From positions 40,407 through 75,984 of the forward strand of contig NZ_WTLH01000002.1 of the NCBI RefSeq assembly GCF_011421595.1: a DNA stretch of 35,578 nucleotides. The letters run 5' to 3'. Position numbers and translations under genes: made by a program. This DNA is from Streptomyces sp. YIM 98790. Lineage in GTDB: Bacteria; Actinomycetota; Actinomycetes; Streptomycetales; Streptomycetaceae. The notes beneath the pieces are model-generated. The model did no database searches. It saw only the letters and a list, made by a program, of their open reading frames with translations, and was not told the origin of the DNA. This document shows, one piece after another, positions 8,473-15,296 of this stretch (position 1 is the first letter of the stretch; each line of letters starts with the position of its first letter).

Positions 8473-8501
8473 ACGGTAGGCCGATCCCGCCGGTTGTCCA
8501 A
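8473..8501 (-). promoter_or_regulatory. Promoter-like site for the leftward conjugation operon
   Basis: Read on the minus strand: TTGGAC (8496-8501), a 17-base spacer, then TACCGT (8473-8478), which fits the actinobacterial -10 form TANNNT. The spacer begins AACCGGCGG, the same string found in the divergent plus-strand site at 8554-8582. Transcription would begin near 8466 and read into the wall hydrolase after a leader of about 225 bases. Confidence 0.6.
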
Positions 8502-8553
8502 ACAGACCGTTGACCTGCGGATTTACAGCTCTGAGAGCGGTGCAGTGCTGAGG

Positions 8554-8582
8554 GTGGTCAACCGGCGGACCGCCGCTACCGT
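8554..8582 (+). promoter_or_regulatory. Promoter-like site for the rightward methyltransferase gene
   Basis: GTGGTC (8554-8559), 17 bases, TACCGT (8577-8582). The spacer begins AACCGGCGG. Compared with the minus-strand site at 8473-8501, the -10 and the first nine spacer bases are identical, so the two sites form a large inverted pair (CCGCCGGTTG at 8487-8496 and CAACCGGCGG at 8559-8568). The -35 is poor, which may mean that an activator or alternative sigma factor is needed. Apart from these sites I see nothing else clear in 8243-8690. Confidence 0.55.
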
Positions 8583-8690
8583 GGAACCTTCCCCAGCCTC
8601 CCCTGGCCCTGTGGCCACCAGCCGCCGACGGCGAGCCGGGCCCGCGGGGGCCGCTCCCACACCACCGACCCTGATAGGGGTTGTTTTCCC

Positions 8691-9464
8691 TTGCCGTTTT
8701 CCCTGCACCGGGGCGATGCCCTGGCCGTGCTGTCCACGCTTCCGGAGCACTGTGTGGACTCCGTGATCACCGACCCGCCCTACAACTCCGGCGGCCGGAC
8801 CGCCAAGGAGCGCACCTCGCGCACCGCCCGCGCCAAGTACACCTCCGCCGACGCCGGTCACCAGCTGCCGGACTTTACCGGCGAGAACATGGACCAGCGC
8901 TCCTACGGCTTCTGGCTCACGCAGATCCTCACGGAAGCCCAGCGGCTCACCAAGCCAGGCGGCACGGCGCTGCTGTTCACCGACTGGCGGCAGCTGCCCG
9001 TCACTACCGACGCCCTGCAGGCCGCCGGCTGGCTGTGGCGCGGCATCCTCACCTGGCACAAGCCGCAGTCCCGCCCCCAGCGCGGACGCTTCCGCCAGGA
9101 CTGCGAGTACATCGTCTGGGGCTCCTACGGAGACCTCGACCCGGCCGTCAACATCGACGACGAGGGAAAGCCGGTGTACCTGCCGGGCACCTTCACCGCC
9201 TCCCAGCCCTCGGGCAAGGCCCGCAGGCACATCACCCAGAAGCCGGTGTCGGTCATGCGGGAACTGGTGAAGATCTGCCCTCCCGGCGGCACCGTCCTGG
9301 ACTTCTGCGCCGGATCGGGCTCCACCGGGGTTGCCGCCCTGCTGGAGGGCCGCGACTTCATCGGCATCGAGAAGACACGTGTCTACCACGAGGTCGCTGA
9401 ACAGCGGCTGTTGCAGGCGATGCAACAGGCACTCACGCGAGAGGAGTGCACCCTCGCTGCGTGA
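8691..9464 (+). CDS. Orphan site-specific DNA methyltransferase (N6-adenine/N4-cytosine type)
   Basis: This 257-residue protein transfers a methyl group from S-adenosylmethionine to DNA bases. Motif IV, DPPY, is at about residues 28-31 (SVITDPPYNSGG). The SAM-binding motif I lies near the C-terminus (VLDFCAGSGSTGVAALLEGR), so the order is that of the beta class of amino-methyltransferases. A segment after the DPPY motif (residues about 35-75) is the probable target-recognition part. No restriction endonuclease is adjacent. An orphan enzyme of this kind on a transferable element usually modifies the element against host restriction or alters host methylation. TTG 8691 is the start in the correct frame, with AGGGG 13 bases upstream; the spacing is long, so the start is only moderately sure. 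Confidence 0.92.
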   Translation: MPFSLHRGDALAVLSTLPEHCVDSVITDPPYNSGGRTAKERTSRTARAKYTSADAGHQLPDFTGENMDQRSYGFWLTQILTEAQRLTKPGGTALLFTDWRQLPVTTDALQAAGWLWRGILTWHKPQSRPQRGRFRQDCEYIVWGSYGDLDPAVNIDDEGKPVYLPGTFTASQPSGKARRHITQKPVSVMRELVKICPPGGTVLDFCAGSGSTGVAALLEGRDFIGIEKTRVYHEVAEQRLLQAMQQALTREECTLAA

Positions 9465-9531
9465 CCGCCCCGGTGGCGTCCGCCTCCACGTCCGTGATGC
9501 TTCCCCCTCCCGGCCCCGCCTCGGGCGGCGG

Positions 9532-9560
9532 TTTATAGCCGCAATGCCCCGGCTGGGCAA
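9532..9560 (-). promoter_or_regulatory. Promoter-like repeat site A in the 9465-9646 gap
   Basis: On the minus strand this reads TTGCCC (9555-9560), 17 bases, TATAAA (9532-9537). Together with the site at 13352-13380 it defines a shared layout: plus-strand TTATAGC, nine bases, then CCGGCTGGGCAAACCGGC. The second part is an imperfect palindrome, so it could be an operator or a two-way promoter. Transcription to the left would be antisense to the methyltransferase gene. Confidence 0.45.
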
Positions 9561-9646
9561 ACCGGCGCCGGTGCGGACAGTGAAAGCGGCCCCTGGCTGG
9601 CGGGCCCTGGTGTCCGCGGCCGTCTTTTCGTCGCTGAGGAGCTGGT

Positions 9647-10234
9647 TTGTCGGTACCTGTTGACCCCCGTGATGACGGCCTGGTGGAGCCGGTGCGGCTG
9701 CCGGACTCGGATCTGGACTCCCTGCAGGCGAGTGTCAGCCGGCTGCTGCAGGACTCCGCCGAGCAGGCCCGCATGCTGGACACCCTGGCTGCCGCTCCGC
9801 CGCCGTTCGCGTCCTTCCCCGGCGCACCGCCGTCCCGGCCGCCTGCGGCGCCGCAGTTCATCGCCCTGCTGGACGGCGAGGACTACGAGAACGAACTCGA
9901 TGCGCTGACCGACTGGGTGGAGGAGGTGCTACTGCACTGGTACGGACGGGAGGTCAGCACGGCTGCCCCGTGGTGCCAGCAGTGGCAGGAGCACCCCGAG
10001 GCGGTGGCCCGCCTGCACGCGCTGTGGCTGTCCTACCAGCAGCACCGCGAAGCGGACGCCGGCCCCTCCGCCATGGCAGTGTGGCACCGGGACTTCCTGG
10101 ACCACACCATGGCGGCGCTGCGCGCACCGAACGGGCCGTTCAGCGCCTGCCAGACCAACCCCGATGTGCCGCAGTCGCACCGCCTGCTGCCCGGCCCCAA
10201 GGGCCCGGCCCGCCCCGGGCACGCGGCGTCGTGA
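9647..10234 (+). CDS. DUF4913-family protein
   Basis: This encodes 195 residues. The TTG at 9647 has GAGGAG about seven bases upstream. The N-terminal third is a helical and Pro-rich linker (coiled-coil-like around residues 20-50). Residues about 80-175 carry the DUF4913 signature: WVEEVLLHWYGRE, then WCQQWQEHPEAVARLHALW, then VWHRDFLDHTMAALRAPNGPF. The family is common on actinobacterial plasmids and conjugative elements, often near replication or transfer genes; its biochemical role is not known to me. The stop overlaps the next start as GTGA, so it is made together with the RelE-like protein, which makes a partnership worth testing. Confidence 0.85.
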   Translation: MSVPVDPRDDGLVEPVRLPDSDLDSLQASVSRLLQDSAEQARMLDTLAAAPPPFASFPGAPPSRPPAAPQFIALLDGEDYENELDALTDWVEEVLLHWYGREVSTAAPWCQQWQEHPEAVARLHALWLSYQQHREADAGPSAMAVWHRDFLDHTMAALRAPNGPFSACQTNPDVPQSHRLLPGPKGPARPGHAAS

Positions 10235-10662
10235 GCGGCCCGCAGTACGGGTTCGCCGCCGACCCACGCGCGGTGGAGGACCTGCTGCACGCCCCGGCAG
10301 AGATGCGCGACCAGGCGCTGATGCGGATGCAGGAAGTGGTCAACGGCACCCTGCGAGGCAGGGAACTGACCGCCAACCTCGCCGGTCTGCGCAAGATCTA
10401 CATCGACCCGGCGGCGGCCTGGCGGCTGGTCTACGAAGAGCGCCCCGCGCCGCCGGGCTCGGCCTTCGCGCGGGAGATCTACCTGGTCGCGGTACGCCCC
10501 AAGGCCCGCAACAACATCTACCTCACCGTGGCCGCCCGGCTGGGCCGGCACCCCGGGCCGGTCAGCGCCCGCGTGCACGCCGCCCGCGCCGCTTCCCCGC
10601 AGGCCGCCCGCACGCGCCCGCTGCCTGCCGCATCCCCGTCTTCGGAAGGCTTCGCACGTTGA
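10231..10662 (+). CDS. RelE/ParE-like protein
   Basis: This encodes 143 residues from the GTG at 10231, in overlap with the DUF4913 stop. The N-terminal 100 residues follow the RelE/ParE toxin pattern: a helical pair (AVEDLLHAPAEMRDQALMRMQEVVNG), a central strand block with GLRKIYIDPAAAWRLVYEER, and a final strand pair with EIYLVAVRPKARNNIYLTVAARLGR. RelE-type proteins cut ribosome-bound mRNA and ParE types poison gyrase; I cannot tell which, if either, applies. The last 40 residues are an Ala/Pro/Arg-rich tail. There is no classical small antitoxin gene next door: upstream is DUF4913 and downstream a DUF3631-like protein. It may also be a non-toxic member of the fold. Confidence 0.65.
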   Translation: MSGPQYGFAADPRAVEDLLHAPAEMRDQALMRMQEVVNGTLRGRELTANLAGLRKIYIDPAAAWRLVYEERPAPPGSAFAREIYLVAVRPKARNNIYLTVAARLGRHPGPVSARVHAARAASPQAARTRPLPAASPSSEGFAR

Positions 10663-11213
10663 CCTGCACCACCTGTCACCCGTTCCCTCACTCGTCGTCT
10701 TCGCTGCTGTCCCTGGTGGCGGAGGCCCTGGCCGCCGCGCTTGTCCCGCCGCAGCCGTGCTCCGCGCCCGATTGCCGGTGCGGTCAGGGCGCATGCCGGA
10801 CTGCGACACCGAGCCCGCGCGGGGCCTGCGAGGCGCCTTCCTACCTGTGTCCGGAAGCGCCTGGTGAGACCGGCCCCGTCACGGAGGCTATGGCCGGGCC
10901 CGATGCCGCGCGCCTGCGGGCCGACCGTACAGCCTCCTTGGACAACATCGTGATGGACTGCTACGAGGTGTTCGACCGCCTCGGCCACCCGGACGCGATC
11001 TCTTCGCAGGATCTGGTCCGGGAGCTGCGGCAGATGCCGGGCCCGCGGTGGGCGCCGCACTGGCCGCGCACCGCGCTGACCCAGCGCCGCCTTGCCGAAC
11101 TCCTCGCCCCGTACGAGGTGTTCAGCCGGGATGTGACGCTGCCGGACGGGCGGCGCCGCAAGTCCTACCGCCGATCGGCGATCGTCGGCGCACTGCAGGA
11201 GCTGTACTGCTGA
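10659..11213 (+). CDS. DUF3631-like C-terminal domain protein
   Basis: About 184 residues from TTG 10659, in TTGA overlap with the previous stop. The first 75 residues are Cys/Ser/Pro rich and may be non-conserved. An alternative start at the ATG at 10890 would give a protein beginning MAGPDAARLRADRT. Residues from about 85 match the end of DUF3631 proteins: a helical part (NIVMDCYEVFDRLGHPDAIS), then LTQRRLAELLAPYEV and SYRRSAI. In large plasmid or phage replication proteins this domain follows a primase/helicase module. Here it stands alone, which suggests a detached DNA-binding or partner domain. Function not known. Confidence 0.65.
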   Translation: MTCTTCHPFPHSSSSLLSLVAEALAAALVPPQPCSAPDCRCGQGACRTATPSPRGACEAPSYLCPEAPGETGPVTEAMAGPDAARLRADRTASLDNIVMDCYEVFDRLGHPDAISSQDLVRELRQMPGPRWAPHWPRTALTQRRLAELLAPYEVFSRDVTLPDGRRRKSYRRSAIVGALQELYC

Positions 11214-11713
11214 CCGCCCCCGTCCTGGTCACCGGCCGGGCCTCGGCGGCGGACTGGCCCGCGATTCGGCAGATGCACCGCCGCTGCTCGAGCGAGGCCA
11301 TGCACCGCCGCTGGGGCCGGCCGGTCCTGGCCGAACGCGATTACCATCGCCTGCTGCACGCCGCCCAGTGCTTCCTCACCCGCGACGGTGCGGGCGAGGC
11401 GGTCGCGCTGACCTGCCTGGGGCCGGTACCGGGCGAGGCCGGGTGTGCGGACCTGGGACTCCAGGTGGCCGACGCCAGCCAAGGCCTCGGCATCGGTACC
11501 GCTTTGGCCTGGCACGCAGCCTCCCACGCCCGCACTGCCGGCTGGCACACGCTGACCGCCTACACCCAGGCCACCAACACCGCCCTCCTGGGCGTGCTGC
11601 GAGCGCTGGGCCCGGTGGCCGAGAACCGGGACGGACCCTGCGTGGAGGTCCGGCTGCCCCTGAACGCACTCACCCGGCCGCCGCGCCTGCGGGAGGTGGG
11701 GTGGAGCCCGTGA
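11210..11713 (+). CDS. GNAT-family N-acetyltransferase
   Basis: About 167 residues. The fold begins right at the overlap with the previous gene, where the only suitable codon is CTG 11210 (CTGA). Starting later at the ATG at 11273 would remove the first strand and helix of the GNAT fold. The N-terminal piece, AADWPAIRQMHRRCSSEAMHRRWG, is typical of acetyltransferases with a C-S-x-E loop. The acetyl-CoA motif A is QGLGIGTALAWHAASHAR, followed by the usual T-x-x-x-N-T-A-L-L strand and helix. The substrate cannot be read from sequence. As cargo it could modify a small molecule or a protein. CTG as start codon is unusual and should be regarded as tentative. Confidence 0.8.
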   Translation: MTAPVLVTGRASAADWPAIRQMHRRCSSEAMHRRWGRPVLAERDYHRLLHAAQCFLTRDGAGEAVALTCLGPVPGEAGCADLGLQVADASQGLGIGTALAWHAASHARTAGWHTLTAYTQATNTALLGVLRALGPVAENRDGPCVEVRLPLNALTRPPRLREVGWSP

Positions 11714-12135
11714 AACCACCGGCCGACGACGAGCTGCTGTCGCCCGTTCCGCGCCCGGACCCCGTCCCCTTCCGCGAGCTGATCGACGACCTCGCCGAGC
11801 GGATAGAAGCCACCTTCGGCGTGAGCGCCGGGCGACTGCACCACCACGCCGACCGCCTCGGCCACGGAGCGGCACTGGTGGCCGAGCAGTACGCCGAGCT
11901 GCTGGCCTTCGCCGAAGACGTGGCCGTGACCCGGGCCCGACTGGCCGCCCGCCCCCGCGCCCCGGAAGACGAAGAAACCCTGCGCCGGCAACTGGCCTGG
12001 CAGGTCGCCCGCCGCAACTACCGCCTCAACGTCGCCCACATCCACCTGAGCACCCATCCGTGCGCCCCGCCACGCACCTCCCCCTGCCCCCTGCCTCCGC
12101 CCCCCGGCCAGTGCCCGCCGGGCCGGGCACGGTGA
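11701..12135 (+). CDS. Helical paralogue family member 1
   Basis: This encodes 144 residues. GTG 11701 has GGAGG five bases upstream; GTG 11710 instead makes a GTGA overlap with the acetyltransferase stop. The core (residues about 20-115) is helical: a short motif IEATFG opens it and HIHLSTHP closes it, with a run of Ala/Leu-rich helices between. The same framework (I-E-x-x-F-G near the start, a long helical hairpin, A-A-R-D or A-R-R-N, then a Leu/His and HP/PP end) recurs at 12132, 13477 and 13938. The tail is proline rich. No enzyme motif is visible. I would call it a member of a locally amplified helical family of unknown function. Confidence 0.72.
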   Translation: MEPVKPPADDELLSPVPRPDPVPFRELIDDLAERIEATFGVSAGRLHHHADRLGHGAALVAEQYAELLAFAEDVAVTRARLAARPRAPEDEETLRRQLAWQVARRNYRLNVAHIHLSTHPCAPPRTSPCPLPPPPGQCPPGRAR

Positions 12136-12545
12136 CCGGAACCCCAGGCGCAGCACACCTCCCCTCCACGGCCGATGCGGCGATCGAGACGGCATTCGGC
12201 TGCGCGCTGGAGGACCTACGGCGCCGCGCCCCACGCGACGGACTGGTCCAGCGGCTGCTGCGGGCGCGAGCCGAACTCGCCGCAGCCGAGGCCCGTGCCC
12301 GCACCGTCGCCGACCGGCTACGCGCCGAGCAGGCCCGAGGAGGACGGCACACGGAACTGGACTTCTACGCCGCCCGGCTGCGGCGCGCCGTTGCCGCACG
12401 CGACCGGCACCTGGAGTCGATCCGCGAGTGCCTGCAGGCCCTGGCCCCGCCGCCTCTTCCCGGCCTCCCGGCAGGGACGCAGCCCGGCCAGGACCGTGCG
12501 CCCGCGCCGGGCCGACCCCGGCTGAACCCGCCCCCTCTGCGCTGA
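12132..12545 (+). CDS. Helical paralogue family member 2
   Basis: This encodes 137 residues from GTG 12132, which overlaps the previous stop (GTGA). An in-frame GTG at 12060 would extend it into the upstream gene and seems less likely. The core contains IETAFGCALEDL, a strongly predicted helical or coiled-coil section rich in Arg, Ala and Glu (residues about 35-85), then AVAARDRHLESIRECLQAL ending in APPP. The positions of IE-x-AFG and AARD match members at 13477 and 13938. The C-terminus is Pro/Arg rich. Function unknown. It sits 12 bases before the next gene, in the same run. Confidence 0.72.
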   Translation: MTGTPGAAHLPSTADAAIETAFGCALEDLRRRAPRDGLVQRLLRARAELAAAEARARTVADRLRAEQARGGRHTELDFYAARLRRAVAARDRHLESIRECLQALAPPPLPGLPAGTQPGQDRAPAPGRPRLNPPPLR

Positions 12546-12557
12546 CCAGGAGAGGAC

Positions 12558-13349
12558 ATGCCTGTGCCCGAGCCCGAATCCGGCGGTGACGCCGAAGCGG
12601 CACACCACAACGCCTCCTGTGCCGATGACACCGATGAGGAGGCGTTCGAGGAGGACCTGGTCGTCGAGGACCTGGAAGATCTGGACCTGCGGCTACAGGG
12701 ATACCGGCCCGCCGACCGCGACAGCGCGGAGGAGTTCCGCCAGCGCATCGATCTGCACCTCCCCGAAATTGAGCGCCTGGCCGCGCACCACGCCGGCCCG
12801 GACAGCTTCCTGATCTTCTACGACTCCTCCCAGACCTGGGGCCTGCCCGGCAGCGCACAGCTGCTGGCCGTGCACCTCACGCGCCGGCGCAGCGAGCACA
12901 CCTTCACACTGGCCACCACATACCTTCCGCTGATGGCCCTGGCCCAGCGGTGGCTGGCCGCCCGCGGCTGCCCGCCGCATGCCCTGGTGCTGCTGCCCGA
13001 GGCCGACTGGTGGCGACCGGCCGACGATGCGACCGCCGCCCTGGAGAACCGGCTGGCGACCAGTGCGGAGCGCTACACGCTGCTGGACCACTACACCTAC
13101 GACGACTTCGACAGCCCGGAGATCACCGTGCTGCTGCATGACAGCGCCACCGTGAGCGCGCACGCCCCCTACCGGCTCCTGGTGCAAGAACGCGGCCTGG
13201 AGTGGGGCACCTACATCATCCGCGAGGGAGCCTTCCCCACGCGGGAGGCGGCCAGGCAGTGGCTGTACCGGCGCCACATCGCGCTGCCCCAGCCCGCGCT
13301 TCAGCCACCGGCCGCACCTGCACCCACCGCCGAGCGCCGGGGCCGGTAG
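12558..13349 (+). CDS. Acidic protein of unknown function in the accessory run
   Basis: This encodes 263 residues from the ATG at 12558, with AGGAGAGG directly upstream. Residues 1-45 are very acidic (runs of Asp and Glu). The rest looks like a mixed alpha/beta fold, with FLIFYDSSQTWGLPGSA, a helix LPLMALAQRWLAARG, a strand ALVLLPEADWWRP and a C-terminal strand-helix (WGTYIIREGAFPTREAARQW). I do not recognise a family. There are no membrane segments and no obvious catalytic triad. The acidic N-terminus could mimic DNA or bind a basic partner. A promoter-like repeat begins just 3 bases after its stop. Confidence 0.78.
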   Translation: MPVPEPESGGDAEAAHHNASCADDTDEEAFEEDLVVEDLEDLDLRLQGYRPADRDSAEEFRQRIDLHLPEIERLAAHHAGPDSFLIFYDSSQTWGLPGSAQLLAVHLTRRRSEHTFTLATTYLPLMALAQRWLAARGCPPHALVLLPEADWWRPADDATAALENRLATSAERYTLLDHYTYDDFDSPEITVLLHDSATVSAHAPYRLLVQERGLEWGTYIIREGAFPTREAARQWLYRRHIALPQPALQPPAAPAPTAERRGR

Positions 13350-13351
13350 CG

Positions 13352-13380
13352 CTTATAGCGCCGGACCGCCGGTTGGCCAA
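13352..13380 (-). promoter_or_regulatory. Promoter-like repeat site B in the 13350-13476 gap
   Basis: On the minus strand: TTGGCC (13375-13380), 17 bases, TATAAG (13352-13357). The plus strand has TTATAGC, nine bases, then CCGGTTGGCCAAACCGGC, a near-perfect palindrome that matches site A at 9532-9560 in sequence and spacing. The minus-strand spacer begins AACCGGCGG, as in the two sites at 8473-8501 and 8554-8582. It may drive the following plus-strand genes through the palindrome, or an antisense transcript over the preceding gene. Confidence 0.45.
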
Positions 13381-13476
13381 ACCGGCTGAACTGCCAACCC
13401 TGGAAGGCGGGACACCGGCCCCTCCGCCCGGGCGGGCGCGTCGTTGTCCCGCTGCTGCGCTGCGAAAGGCATATCT

Positions 13477-13941
13477 GTGACCGAGGGCCCGCACCACCCG
13501 CAGGATCCGCACGCCACCGAGGACGTGCTGGAGACGGTTGCCCAGCTCATCGAAGAGCACTTCGGCCGGCCGCTGCCCGAGCTGCAGCACACCGTCTCCC
13601 GAGTCCCGGGAACCAACCCCCGTGCCGTCCAGGCCGTGCACGGATTCCACCTGCTGGCCGGCGCTCAGGGGGTACTGGAACGCGCGGAGAACCACCTGCT
13701 GGAGATACTCGGCACCGAGCCCGGCGTGCTCGATGAGCAGCAGATGCAGGCCGCGCAGCAGGTGAACGACGCGGTCGCCGCCCGCGACGCGCGGGTACTG
13801 GCCGTACTGCACCTGCTCCACCCGCCGGCCGCACCCGCCTGGTCCTCCACGCCCGGCCGTCACGCCGCCATGACATCCGGCCTGCCGCCCCACCCGCCGG
13901 GGGCCGTTCGGGCGCAGGCCGCGCGCCGGAGCGCCCGGTGA
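13477..13941 (+). CDS. Helical paralogue family member 3
   Basis: This encodes 154 residues from the GTG at 13477, with GAAAGG about eight bases upstream. Core: LIEEHFGRPLPELQHTVSRV, a helical hairpin of about 60 residues (VHGFHLLAGAQGVLERAENH), then DAVAARDARVLAVLHLLHPPA. The same three landmarks occur, at similar distances, in the next gene. The C-terminal 40 residues are Pro/Arg/Ala rich. It is preceded by site B and may be the first gene of a separately started transcript. No catalytic or DNA-binding motif is visible. Confidence 0.75.
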   Translation: MTEGPHHPQDPHATEDVLETVAQLIEEHFGRPLPELQHTVSRVPGTNPRAVQAVHGFHLLAGAQGVLERAENHLLEILGTEPGVLDEQQMQAAQQVNDAVAARDARVLAVLHLLHPPAAPAWSSTPGRHAAMTSGLPPHPPGAVRAQAARRSAR

Positions 13942-14366
13942 CCCACGGCTCCGCCGGCACCCGTCCCGTCAACGCACACGCCGAACAGCTCCGGCGGGAC
14001 ATCGAAGCCGCCTTCGGCCGGCCCTTTGCCGAACTGCACGCCACGGCCGCCCCCGGTGCCCGGTCCGATGCGGTGCAGGAGGCGGCATTGACCATCTACG
14101 CCGGCCTGGTACGTGCCGAACACGGCATCGCCGCCCAGCTGCAGCGGCTGCGGGAACTCACCTCCCCCTCCCGGACAGTGGAGTTGAGCGACGCCAGCCA
14201 CATCCTGGCCTGCGCACAGCGCCTCGGACAGTTCCTCGCCGCCCGCGACGCCCACGCCGCCGGAGCCGCCGCCGTGCTGCACGCCGCCCACCCGCCTGCG
14301 ACCGAAGGCCCCGCACTGCCGCCGCCACGTCCCGCGAAGCCGGCGGCAGCCTCCCGCGCCCCGTGA
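13938..14366 (+). CDS. Helical paralogue family member 4
   Basis: This encodes 142 residues from the GTG at 13938, in GTGA overlap with member 3. Landmarks: DIEAAFGRPFAELHATAAPG, a helical hairpin rich in Ala/Leu, then FLAARDAHAAGAAAVLHAAHPPA. It is the closest relative of member 3 in the window (shared FGRP, ELH, AARDA and HPPA). Adjacent copies of this kind usually come from tandem duplication followed by divergence. The coupling suggests that the two are made in equal amounts, perhaps as a heteromer. Function unknown. Confidence 0.75.
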   Translation: MTHGSAGTRPVNAHAEQLRRDIEAAFGRPFAELHATAAPGARSDAVQEAALTIYAGLVRAEHGIAAQLQRLRELTSPSRTVELSDASHILACAQRLGQFLAARDAHAAGAAAVLHAAHPPATEGPALPPPRPAKPAAASRAP

Positions 14367-14420
14367 CCGGCGCCGACACGCTGCCTGCTTCTTCGCCCAT
14401 CGCCCCTCGACTACCTGGAG

Positions 14421-15296
14421 ATGCTGTTGCCGCTGCCTGCCTTCCCCCGTGCCACCGCCGCTGACCTGAGCAGGGTGGAGGAGAGCCTGGAAATGCTCGC
14501 CCCGCGCTGGGCGGTCTGGACGCTGATGTCCATGGGCGCGCAGCCGCTGCGCTACCGGGAGGTCAAGGACCGCCTGCCCTGGCTGGCCGACGGCCAGCTC
14601 TCCCCCCGGCTGCGCCAGCTGGTCGACGACGGACTGGCCGAACGCCTCGAACCCCAGACCCGGCACTCCTGCTACCGCCTCACCGACCGCGCCCACGCCC
14701 TCGGCGGGGTCCTGAACACCCTGGCCCAGTGGGCACAGGACCACCTGGAGAAGGAGACCGGCCCGGACGGCAACCCCCGCCCCGTTGCCCGCGCCCAGGA
14801 CATCGAGGACACCCTCGCCCTGCTCAGCCCGAAGAACGCCCCCGCGGTGCTGTGGGCGCTGCGCGCCCACGGCTGCGCACGAGGCTCCGAACTGGCCGCA
14901 CTGATCACCCCCCACCACACCTCCACCGCCATCTACCAGCCCATCCGGCAGCTGACCGAGGCCGGGCTCATCCGCCGCGCCCCCACCGGCCAGGGCTTCC
15001 AGCTCACCGGCGCCGGCCATGACCTCGCCCCGGTGTGGGCGGCAATATCCGCCTGGGCCGCCGGCCGCCCCACCGACCCGGCACCGGACCACCCCCTGTG
15101 GACACACCAGCCCGCACCCGCACCCGCCGCACCCGGGGCCTGGACCACGCACCGCACCAGCAACCCGGCCCCGGCCGGTCCCCCGCCCACCGCACCGGAG
15201 CAGCTGCGCCCGGCATGGCGGCCGGGAGACCTCTTCTCCCACGCCGCCCCGGCCCGCCCCGTACCCGCCGCCGCTCGCGTGGGGCGGACACGATGA
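14421..15296 (+). CDS. Transcriptional regulator with two tandem HxlR-type winged-helix domains
   Basis: This encodes 291 residues from the ATG at 14421. The first domain (residues about 15-95) is a clear HxlR fold: MLAPRWAVWTLMSMG, RYREVKDRLPWLADGQLSPR, LRQLVDDGLAERL, and SCYRLTDRAHALGGVL. The second (about 110-195) repeats the pattern in diverged form: LLSPKNAPAVLWALRAHG, then RQLTEAGLIRRA and FQLTGAGHDLAPVW. The remaining 90 residues are Pro/Ala rich and disordered. HxlR proteins normally dimerise, each monomer giving one winged helix, so a tandem fusion may act as a built-in pseudo-dimer. It is coupled (ATGA) to a second HxlR-like gene and followed by an MFS transporter, a possible target. 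Confidence 0.85.
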   Translation: MLLPLPAFPRATAADLSRVEESLEMLAPRWAVWTLMSMGAQPLRYREVKDRLPWLADGQLSPRLRQLVDDGLAERLEPQTRHSCYRLTDRAHALGGVLNTLAQWAQDHLEKETGPDGNPRPVARAQDIEDTLALLSPKNAPAVLWALRAHGCARGSELAALITPHHTSTAIYQPIRQLTEAGLIRRAPTGQGFQLTGAGHDLAPVWAAISAWAAGRPTDPAPDHPLWTHQPAPAPAAPGAWTTHRTSNPAPAGPPPTAPEQLRPAWRPGDLFSHAAPARPVPAAARVGRTR

